This document shows positions 1 to 8,100 of a DNA stretch of 64,000 nt, in pieces (the first letter of the stretch is position 1; each line of letters opens with the position of its first letter). Origin of the DNA: Hyperoodon ampullatus (taxonomy: Eukaryota > Chordata > Mammalia > Artiodactyla > Ziphiidae); the NCBI GenBank assembly GCA_949752795.1, contig CATKHW010000389.1, forward strand, positions 112,289-176,288. The letters are read 5' to 3'. The notes under the pieces are model-generated. The model ran no database searches. It was not told the origin of the DNA and saw nothing but the letters and a program-made list of their open reading frames with translations. The position numbers and the translations under genes were made by a program.

Positions 1-143
1 GCGGGGCTGAAGGAGGTTGGAACACTGCCCTCACTGAGGGAGTGGGTGTGGCCATCTCTGCTGTGACTGAACAAAGGGCAGGGGAGCAGGGGGCCCAGGG
101 CAGGGCCCTCAGAGTCTGGCAGGCCCAGGGGTGTGTCACAAGC

Positions 144-159
144 ATTTGGCCCAGGCCAA
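144..159. repeat. Short inverted repeat TTTGGCC-CA-GGCCAAA
   Basis: Seven-base arms separated by two bases ('catttggcccaggccaaagg'). Present in most monomers; disrupted in M5, M8, M31 and M36 by single changes. It resembles a nuclear factor I dyad but with a 4-base instead of a 5-base gap between TTGGC and GCCAA. Confidence 0.7.
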
Positions 160-199
160 AGGGCGCCTTCTTTGTCCGCACAGCTTCCCAAACACTCAC

Positions 200-271
200 C
201 TTTCCACTCAGGCCGCCCTCTTTGCTGAAGTGTGTGTGGAACGTGTCCTCGCAGTACACCTCGCTGCACAG
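200..271 (-). pseudogene. Exon-like relic with consensus splice donor, recurring in every monomer
   Basis: On the minus strand, 24 codons run from just after an in-frame TAG (272-274) to AAG at 200, followed directly by GTGAGTG, a consensus 5' splice site. The peptide reads L-C-S-E-V-Y-C-E-D-T-F-H-T-H-F, then S/N-K-E-G-G-L-S-G-K. The C-x-x-C-like spacing and following His/Phe recall B-box type zinc fingers with the last Cys replaced, but I could not identify a gene. The donor is intact in M1, M28 (43933-44004), M30 (47171-47242), M31 (48791-48862) and M36 (56891-56962); elsewhere the last exon base is T instead of G. The 5' edge is weak: the TAG could be a decayed acceptor but has little polypyrimidine before it. 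It may be chance in GC-rich DNA. Confidence 0.3.
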
Positions 272-304
272 CTAACCACAGGACTGGGCATCGTACCTTC
301 CTGC

Positions 305-310
305 CACGTG
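305..310. promoter_or_regulatory. Canonical E-box CACGTG in M1, M31 and M36 only
   Basis: 'gccacgtgacc' carries CACGTG at 305-310, 48896-48901 and 56996-57001. Other monomers read CAGGTG (CAGGAG in M32). The same three monomers keep the consensus splice donor, consistent with a less derived haplotype. Confidence 0.4.
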
Positions 311-390
311 ACCGAAGTTCGCAGGCAGATGGGTCCCTGGGACCAACGCGGAGAGGCTCCTGCCCTGACCACAGGTCGACCACAGCCGCT

Positions 391-406
391 GCCCCCGATC
401 GGGGGC
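391..406. repeat. 16-bp perfect GC palindrome around CGATCG, present or broken by subfamily
   Basis: GCCCCCGATCGGGGGC is self-complementary. It is intact in M1, M5, M7, M13, M14, M18, M20, M22, M24, M27, M30 and M40. A monomers carry a C to A change at the centre-left and cc to tt on the right. M10 has only the first change, M28 a C to T, and M31/M36 a shortened 12-bp version. Confidence 0.9.
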
Positions 407-570
407 CGCAAAGCAGCCCTGTCTGAATCCCCTGCCTCTAGAGGGAGTATTGGACCAACACTTCTAAAAAATGGGGTCCTTGCAGGCAACTCATCGGAGG
501 GACACAAATAAATCGTTGCCGAATTTCTCCTGGAGCTTACGAGCGTTCACACTTAAGCCTGATACAATGT

Positions 571-598
571 CAGCTGTTTAGCTAAACATGAGCTCATG
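571..598. repeat. Cluster of three overlapping or adjacent palindromes at the GC/AT boundary
   Basis: CAGCTG (571-576), TGTTTAGCTAAACA (575-588) and CATGAGCTCATG (587-598) follow one another with shared end bases, each centred on AGCT. The 14-bp palindrome is perfect in A and C monomers and broken in B monomers ('gtatagct'). It sits at the step from GC-rich to AT-rich DNA in every monomer. Confidence 0.9.
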
Positions 599-951
599 AT
601 CTAAATTTACACAATAATGAAGAAATCAGCTACAAGTGGAGACAATCAGCAAAAACAATCAATATGAGAATTAGTTTCCCAAGGCCATCCATCAGATGTT
701 GGAATAATCAGGTGCAAGGCAGAAAATATACATAAAACTGGAAATGAAACAAGGAACAAGGATGTTTACTAAGACTGGTAGGATCTCTAAAACATTTGTA
801 AAGTACATGTCATTGATAAAGCTAAATACTCAAAGGTTGTGTAATACAACAGATTAATCATTGAGAAGAGTGAAATTATGCTGTTTTGAAAACTATGGCA
901 GGTCAGATTTTCTGCCTAATGATATAAGAAGATTTCTCTCAAAAATACACA

Positions 952-1023
952 TTATTTCAAAGACTTATTGGCTGTGAAATAAGTTAAGGGTATTTCAAAT
1001 GGCTTGTCTGCAAAGAAAGGTGA
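952..1023 (-). pseudogene. Splice-acceptor-like site followed by short exon-like stretch
   Basis: On the minus strand, a polypyrimidine run (ACCTTTCTTT, at 1012-1021) precedes GCAG at 1008-1011. The following bases have an open frame reading D-K-P-F-E-I-P-F-T-Y-F-T, then A-N-K-S-L-K and TAA at 952-954. It lies about 0.8 kb downstream, in the minus direction, of the donor of the next monomer, with the L1 relic between them in antisense. Joining in the phase set by that donor would meet a stop after 16 codons. It is conserved in nearly all monomers; M2, M15, M18 and M22 have single changes in or near the tract. Confidence 0.25.
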
Positions 1024-1148
1024 GATGTAGGGAATCACAGAAAGTCGAGGGGAAAATATGTCAATATATACATTGCTATATGGTGAACTAAGCCTTAGGC
1101 CAGCAACAATGGAGAGGACCTGACCCTTAGAAACTTACAAGTAAGCTG

Positions 1149-1534
1149 GAATCTTCAAAAGTTCAAATCTTTATAAGTAAAAAGATTTATTAAAATGAAT
1201 AACCAAGTGTTTTAATTGACATCAGATGATCAAAACAACAAACCCTGAGAACATAGAAAAAATATAAATAAAGATATGAGCAGAACTTAATACAACAGAA
1301 AACGTATAAAATTGAGGTGATTTAGTAAGTCCAAAGAATATTCTTTGAAAAGATTTAAAAGACACACTTTGATTAAGGAAAACATAAACATATGTAAAGA
1401 ATATACAGAAAGAATCAGGACAATGTTATAGCAGAGAATATATGAAATGCCAGTAAATTTGAACATTTCTGTAAAGGGGACCATTTCCTAGCTCCTAAAG
1501 TTGACCAAAACTGACACAAGAGGAAATCATTGAA
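1149..1534 (+). mobile_element. Decayed LINE-1 ORF2 fragment (endonuclease to RT linker), one per monomer
   Basis: Plus-strand similarity to mammalian L1 ORF2, recognised by eye. At 1268-1303 the frame reads I-K-I-stop-A-E-L-N, matching the family's I-x-K-I-R-A-E-L block; the stop is TGA where CGA would encode Arg, as CpG decay would give. At 1341-1355 FFEKI matches the W-F-F-E-K-I block. At 1449-1460 A-S-K-F matches Y-A-N-K-F, and the same frame continues through 'accatttcct' (for x-D-K-F-L) and 'ctgacacaagaggaaat' (for L-T-Q-E-E). A frameshift separates the first block from the rest. Upstream, 'agatttattaaaatgaat' resembles G-K-F-I-A-L-N. Several in-frame stops rule out function. The left edge (1149) is uncertain; 1213-1534 is the stronger part. 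It has no 3' end, poly(A) tail or target-site duplication, so it came in as part of a larger segment. Equivalent spans are given in each monomer entry. Confidence 0.75.
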
Positions 1535-1620
1535 GGTCATCATGTCTGCCCTTGGCATTCTTGGAACGCCCTGGCCTCAGAATGCAGCATCGGTAGTCCA
1601 TGGTAACCTGCGGAGAGGGG

Positions 1621-3240
1621 GTGGGGCTGAAGGAGGTTGGAACACTGCCCTCACTGAGGGAGTGGGTGTGGCCATCTCTGCTGTGACTGAACAAAGGGCA
1701 GGGGAGCAGGGGGCCCAGGGCAGGGCCCTCAGAGCCCGGCAGGACCAGGGGAGTGTCACAAGCATTTGGCCCAGGCCAAAGGGCGCCTTCTTTGTCTGCA
1801 CAGCTTCCCAAACACTCACATTTCCACTCAGGCCGCCCTCTTTGTTGAAGTGTGTGTGGAACGTGTCCTCACAGTACACCTCGCTGCACAGCTAACCATA
1901 GGACTGGGCATCGTACCTTCCTGCCAGGTGACCGAAGTTCGCAGGCAGATGGGTCACTGGGACCAACGCGGAGAGGCTCCTGCCCTGACCACAGGTCGAC
2001 CACAGCCGCTGCCCCAGATCGGGGGTTGCAAAGCAGCCCTGTCTGAATCCCCTGCCTCTAGAGGGAGTATTGGACCAACACTTCTAAAAAATGGGGTCCT
2101 TGCGGGCAACTCATCGGAGGGACACAAAAAAATCTTTGCCGACTTTCTCCTGAAGCTTACGAGCGTTCACACTTAAGCCTTTTACAATGTCAGCTGTTTA
2201 GCTAAACATGAGCTCATGATCTAAATTTACACAATAATGAAGAAATCAGCTACAAGGGGAGACAATCAGCAAAAACAATCAATATGAGAATTAGTTTCCC
2301 AAGGCCACCCATCAGATGTTGGAATAATCAGGTGCAAGGCAGAATATATACATAAAACTGGAACTGGAACAAGGAACAAGGATGTTTTCAAAGACTGGTA
2401 GGATCTCTAAAACATTTGTAAAGTACATGTCATTGATAAAGCTAAATACTCAAAGGTTGTGTAATACAACAGATTATTCATTGAGAAGAGTGAAATTATG
2501 CTGTTTTGAAAACTATGGCAGGTCAGATTTTCTGCCTAATGATATAAGAAGATTTCTCTCAAAAATACACATTATTTCAAAGACTTATTGGCTGTGAAAT
2601 AAGTGAAGGGTATTTCAAATGGCTTGTCTGCAAATAAAGGTGAGATGTAGGGAATCACAGAAAGTCGAGGGGAAAATATGTCAATATATACATTGCTATA
2701 TGGTGAACTAAGCCTTAGGCCAGCAACAATGGAGAGGACCTGACCCTTAGAAACTTACAAGTAAGCTGGAATCTTCAAAAGTTCAAATCTTTCTAAGTAA
2801 AAAGATTTATTAAAATGAATAACCAAGTGTTTTAATTGACATCAGATGATCAAAACAACAAACCCTGAGAACATAGAAAAAATATAAATAAAGATATGAG
2901 CAGAACTGAATACAACAGAAAACGTATAAAATTGAGGTGATTTAGTAAGTCCAAAGAATATTCTTTGAAAAGATTTAAAAGACACACTTTGATTAAGGAA
3001 AACAAAAACATAAGTAAAGAATATACAGAAAGAATCAGGACAATGTTATAGCAGAGAATATATGAAATGCCAGTAAATTTGAACATTTCTGTAAAGGGGA
3101 CCATTTCCTAGCTCCTAAAGTTGACCAAAACTGACACAAGAGGAAATCATTGAAGGTCATCATGTCTGCCCTTGGCATTCTCGGAACGCCCTGGCCTCAG
3201 AATGCAGCATCGGTAGTCCATGGTAACCTGCGGAGAGGGG
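1621..3240 (+). repeat. Monomer M2, subfamily A
   Basis: 1620 bp. Typical A: T in the GC box, broken palindrome, ttt at 2181. Private changes include 'tcctcacagtac' (CpG lost) near 1866-1877 and 'agattattcattg' near 2471. L1 remnant at 2769-3154, of the 'caaaaacataag' haplotype. Confidence 0.97.
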
Positions 3241-3246
3241 GCGGGG
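3236..3246. promoter_or_regulatory. GC box (SP/KLF-type) alternating intact and mutated between monomers
   Basis: GGGGGCGGGGC spans the monomer start. The central C is kept at M3, M7, M10, M13, M14, M18, M20, M22, M24, M26-M31, M33, M35-M37 and M39 (M1 starts inside it). It is T, a CpG transition, at M2, M4, M6, M9, M11, M12, M16, M17, M19, M21, M23, M25, M32, M34, M38 and M40, and otherwise changed at M5, M8 and M15. Only the motif is seen; binding or promoter activity is unproven. Confidence 0.45.
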
Positions 3247-4861
3247 CTGAAGGAGGTTGGAACACTGCCCTCACTGAGGGAGTGGGTGTGGCCATCTCTG
3301 CTGTGACTGAACAAAGGGCAGGGGAGCAGGGGGCCCAGGGCAGGGCCCTCAGAGGCCAGCAGGCCCAGGGGTGTGTTACAAGCATTTGGCCCAGGCCAAA
3401 GGGCACCTTCTTTGTCTGCACAGCTTGCCAAACACTCACATTTCCACTCAGGCCGCCCTCTTTGTTGAAGTGTGTGTGGAACGTGTCCTCGCAGTACACC
3501 TCGCTGCACAGCTAACCATAGGACTGGGCATCGTACCTTCCTGCCAGGTGACCGAAGTTCGCAGGCAGATGGGTCACTGGGACCAACGCGGAGAGGCTCC
3601 TGCCCTGACCACAGGTCGACCACAGCCGCTGCCCCAGATCGGGGGTTGCAAAGCAGCCCTGTCTGAATCCCCTGCCTCTAGAGGGAGTATTGGACCAACA
3701 CTTCTAAAAAATGGGGTCCTTGCGGGCAACTCATCGGAGGGACACAAAAAAATCTTTGCCGACTTTCTCCTGAAGCTTATGAGCGTTCACACTTAAGCCT
3801 GATACAATGTCAGCTGTTTAGCTAAACATGAGCTCATGATCTAAATTTACACAATAATGAAGAAATCAGATACAAGGGGAGACAATCAGCAAAAACAATC
3901 AATATGAGAATTAGTTTCCCAAGGCCACCCATCAGATGTTGGAATAATCAGGTGCAAGGCAGAATATATACATAAAACTGGAACTGGAACAAGGAACAAG
4001 GATGTTTTCAAAGACTGGTAGGATCTCTAAAACATTTGTAAAGTACATGTCATTGATAAAGCTAAATACTCAAAGGTTGTGTAATACAACAGATTAATCA
4101 TTGAGAAGAGTGAAATTATGCTGTTTTGAAAACTATGGCAGGTCAGATTTTCTGCCTAATGATATAAGAAGATTTCTCTCAAAAATACACATTATTTCAA
4201 AGACTTATTGGCTGTGAAATAAGTGAAGGGTATTTCAAATGGCTTGTCTGCAAAGAAAGGTGAGATGTAGGGAATCACAGAAAGTCGAGGGGAAAATATG
4301 TCAATATATACATTGCTATATGGTGAACTAAGCCTTAGGCCAGCAACAATGGAGAGGACATGACCCTTAGAAACTTACAAGTAAGCTGGAATCTTCAAAA
4401 GTTCAGATCTTTATAAGTAAAAAGATTTATTAAAATGAATAACCAAGTGTTTTAATTGACATCAGATGATCAAAACAACAAACCCTGAGAACATAGAAAA
4501 AATATAAATAAAGATATGAGCAGAACTTAATACAACAGAAAACGTATAAAATTGAGGTGATTTAGTAAGTCCAAAGAATATTCTTTGAAAAGATTTAAAA
4601 GACACACTTTGATTAAGGAAAACATAAACATATGTAAAGAATATACAGAAAGAATCAGGACAATGTTATAGCAGAGAATATATGAAATGCCAGTAAATTT
4701 GAACATTTCTGTAAAGGGGACCATTTCCTAGCTCCTAAAGTTGACCAAAACTGACACAAGAGGAAATCATTGAAGGTCATCATGTCTGCCCTTGGCATTC
4801 TTGGAACGCCCTGGCCTCAGAATGCAGCATCTGGTAGTCCATGGTAACCTGCGGAGAGGGG
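3241..4861 (+). repeat. Monomer M3, mosaic of B and A
   Basis: 1621 bp. The first ~200 bp have B-type 'ggccagcagg' and 'gcaccttc'; then A-type 'ccccagatc' and 'acaaaaaaatc' follow, 'gat' at 3801, and an A-type AT half. A private inserted T ('catctggtag', near 4830-4832) explains the extra base and breaks the overlapping reading frames. L1 remnant at 4389-4774. Confidence 0.96.
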
Positions 4862-6481
4862 GTGGGGCTGAAGGAGGTTGGAACACTGCCCTCACTGAGG
4901 GAGTGGGTGTGGCCATCTCTGCTGTGACTGAACAAAGGGCAGGGGAGCAGGGGGCCCAGGGCAGGGCCCTCAGAGCCCGGCAGGACCAGGGGAGTGTCAC
5001 AAGCATTTGGCCCAGGCCAAAGGGCGCCTTCTTTGTCCGCACAGCTTGCCAAACACTCACATTTCCACTCAGGCCGCCCTCTTTGTTGAAGTGTGTGTGG
5101 AACGTGTCCTCGCAGTACACCTCGCTGCACAGCTAACCATAGGACTGGGCATCGTACCTTCCTGCCAGGTGACCGAAGTTCGCAGGCAGATGGGTCACTG
5201 GGACCAACGCGGAGAGGCTCCTGCCCTGACCACAGGTCGACCACAGCCGCTGCCCCAGATCGGGGGTTGCAAAGCAGCCCTGTCTGAATCCCCTGCCTCT
5301 AGAGGGAGTATTGGACCAACACTTCTAAAAAATGGGGTCCTTGCGGGCAACTCATCGGAGGGACACAAAAAAATCTTTGCCGACTTTCTCCTGAAGCTTA
5401 CGAGCGTTCACACTTAAGCCTTTTACAATGTCAGCTGTTTAGCTAAACATGAGCTCATGATCTAAATTTACACAATAATGAAGAAATCAGATACAAGGGG
5501 AGACAATCAGCAAAAACAATCAATATGAGAATTAGTTTCCCAAGGCCACCCATCAGATGTTGGAATAATCAGGTGCAAGGCAGAATATATACATAAAACT
5601 GGAACTGGAACAAGGAACAAGGATGTTTTCAAAGACTGGTAGGATCTCTAAAACATTTGTAAAGTACATGTCATTGATAAAGCTAAATACTCAAAGGTTG
5701 TGTAATACAACAGATTAATCATTGAGAAGAGTGAAATTATGCTGTTTTGAAAACTATGGCAGGTCAGATTTTCTGCCTAATGATATAAGAAGATTTCTCT
5801 CAAAAATACACATTATTTCAAAGACTTATTGGCTGTGAAATAAGTGAAGGGTATTTCAAATGGCTTGTCTGCAAAGAAAGGTGAGATGTAGGGAATCACA
5901 GAAAGTCGAGGGGAAAATATGTCAATATATACATTGCTATATGGTGAACTAAGCCTTAGGCCAGCAACAATGGAGAGGACCTGACCCTTAGAAACTTACA
6001 AGTAAGCTGGAATCTTCAAAAGTTCAAATCTTTCTAAGTAAAAAGATTTATTAAAATGAATAACCAAGTGTTTTAATTGACATCAGATGATCAAAACAAC
6101 AAACCCTGAGAACATAGAAAAAATATAAATAAAGATATGAGCAGAACTTAATACAACAGAAAACTTATAAAATTGAGGTGATTTAGTAAGTCCAAAGAAT
6201 ATTCTTTGAAAAGATTTAAAAGACACACTTTGATTAAGGAAAACAAAAACATAAGTAAAGAATATACAGAAAGAATCAGGACAATGTTATAGCAGAGAAT
6301 ATATGAAATGCCAGTAAATTTGAACATTTCTGTAAAGGGGACCATTTCCTAGCTCCTAAAGTTGACCAAAACTGACACAAGAGGAAATCATTGAAGGTCA
6401 TCATGTCTGCCCTTGGCATTCTCGGAACGCCCTGGCCTCAGAATGCAGCATCGGTAGTCCATGGTAACCTGCGGAGAGGGG
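4862..6481 (+). repeat. Monomer M4, subfamily A
   Basis: 1620 bp. A-type, with 'cttgcc' instead of 'cttccc' near 5044 and C retained at the gtc(c/t)gc site. 'agatacaagggg' in the AT half. L1 remnant at 6010-6395. Confidence 0.97.
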
Positions 6482-8100
6482 GAGGGGCTGAAGGAGGTTG
6501 GAACACTGCCCTCACTGAGGGAGTGGGTGTGGCCATCTCTGCTGTGACTGAACAAAGGGCAGGGGAGCAGGGGGCCCAGGGCAGGGCCCTCAGAGGCCAG
6601 CAGGCCCAGGGGTGTGTCACAAGCATTTGGCACAGGCCAAAGGGCACCTTCTTTGTCCGCACAGCTTCCCAAACACTCACATTTCCACTCAGGCCGCCCT
6701 CTTTGTTGAAGTGTGTGTGGAACGTGTCCTCGCAGTACACCTCGCTGCACAGCTAACCATAGGACTGGGCATCGTAACTTCCTGCCAGGTGACCGAAGTT
6801 CGCAGGCAGATGGGTCACTGGGACCAACGCGGAGAGGCTCCTGCCCTGACCACAGGTCGACCACAGCCGCTGCCCCCGATCGGGGGCCGCAAAGCAGCCC
6901 TGTCTGAATCCCCTGCCTCTAGAGGGAATATTGGAACAACACTTCTAAAAAATGGGGTCCTTGCGGGCATCTCATCGGAGGGACACAAATAAATCTTTGC
7001 CGACTTTCTCCTGAAGCTTACGAGCGTTCACACTTAAGCCTGTTACAATGTCAGCTGTATAGCTAAACATGAGCTCATGATCTAAATTTACACAATAATG
7101 AAGAAATCAGCTACAAGTGGAGACAATCAGCAAAAACAATCAATATGAGAATTAGTTTCCCAAGGCCATCCATCAGATGTTGGAATAATCAGGTGCAAGG
7201 CAGAAAATATACATAAAACTGGAACTGAAACAAGCAACAAGGATGTTTTCAAAGACTGGTAGGATCTCTAAAACATTTGTAAAGTACATGTCATTGATAA
7301 AGCTAAATACCCAAGGTTGTGTAATACAACAGATTAATCATTGAGAAGAGTGAAATTATGCTGTTTTGAAAACTATGGCAGGTCAGATTTTCTGCCTAAT
7401 GATATAAGAAGATTTCTCTAAAAAATACACATTATTTCAAAGACTTATTGGCTGTGAAATAAGTGAAGGGTATTTCAAATGGCTTGTCTGCAAAGAAAGG
7501 TGAGATGTAGGGAATCACAGAAAGTCGAGGGGAAAATATGTCAATATATACATTGCGATATGGTGAACTAAGCCTTAGGCCAGCAACAATGGAGAGGACC
7601 TGACCCTTAGAAACTTACAAGTAAGCTGGAATCTTCAAAAGTTCAAATCTTTATAAGTAAAAAGATTTATTAAAATGAATAACCAAGTGTTTTAATTGAC
7701 ATCAGATGATCAAAACAACAAACCCTGAGAACATAGAAAAAATATAAATAAAGATATGAGCAGAACTTAATACAACAGAAAACGTATAAAATTGAGGTGA
7801 TTTAGTAAGTCCAAAGAATATTCTTTGAAAAGATTTAAAAGACACACTTTGATTAAGGAAAACATAAACATATGTAAAGAATATACAGAAAGAATCAGGA
7901 CAATGTTATAGCAGAGAATATATGAAATGCCAGTAAATTTGAACATTTCTGTAAAGGGGACCATTTCCTAGCTCCTAAAGTTGACCAAAACTGACACAAG
8001 AGGAAATCATTGAAGGTCATCATGTCTGCCCTTGGCATTCTTGGAACGCCCTGGCCTCAGAATGCAGCATCGGTAGTCCATGGTAACCTGCGGAGAGGGG
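6482..8100 (+). repeat. Monomer M5, subfamily B
   Basis: 1619 bp; the missing base is in 'tacccaagg' near 7308. Intact GC palindrome, gtt/gtata near 7041-7060. The GC box has A at its variable base (gggaggggc). 'tttggcacaggccaaa' disrupts the short inverted repeat. L1 remnant at 7629-8014. Confidence 0.97.

Larger units (their letters stand above)
541..1148. other. AT-rich part of unknown origin in each monomer
   Basis: About 600 bp between the GC-rich half and the recognisable L1 part. By eye it is roughly one third G+C. Apart from the palindrome cluster and the acceptor-like site I see no gene, RNA or clear transposon. It could be older L1 sequence or former intron; 'acacaataatgaag' near 610 weakly resembles L1 endonuclease-region sequence. 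Homologous stretches recur in all monomers. Confidence 0.6.
1..1620 (+). repeat. Monomer M1, subfamily C, gene-like variant
   Basis: 1620 bp. GC box and GC palindrome intact, consensus minus-strand splice donor (acctttcc at 198-205), CACGTG at 305-310, and 'aataaatcgttgcc' near 507. It shares that last variant with M14 and the partial M40. L1 remnant at 1149-1534. Confidence 0.97.

Noticed and set aside
144..159. Nuclear factor I binding site
   Set aside because: The dyad has four bases between half-sites where the family needs five.
307..330. CENP-B box near 'gaccgaagttcgcagg'
   Set aside because: Neither strand fits the required TTCG-N4-A-N2-CGGG core.
503..514. Poly(A) signal AATAAA in B monomers and in the L1 part
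   Set aside because: Hexamers are frequent in A-rich DNA and no transcript end or GU-rich element supports them.
1287..1484. Minus-strand frame of 65 codons with a membrane-like composition
   Set aside because: It is the antisense of the L1 ORF2 relic; the Leu/Phe/Ile richness follows from antisense of A-rich L1 sequence.
1530..1895. Plus-strand frame of 121 codons repeated in most monomers
   Set aside because: It begins at TTG, overlaps the 158-codon minus-strand frame and a second plus-strand frame, matches no family I recognise and is broken by single-base indels in several copies.
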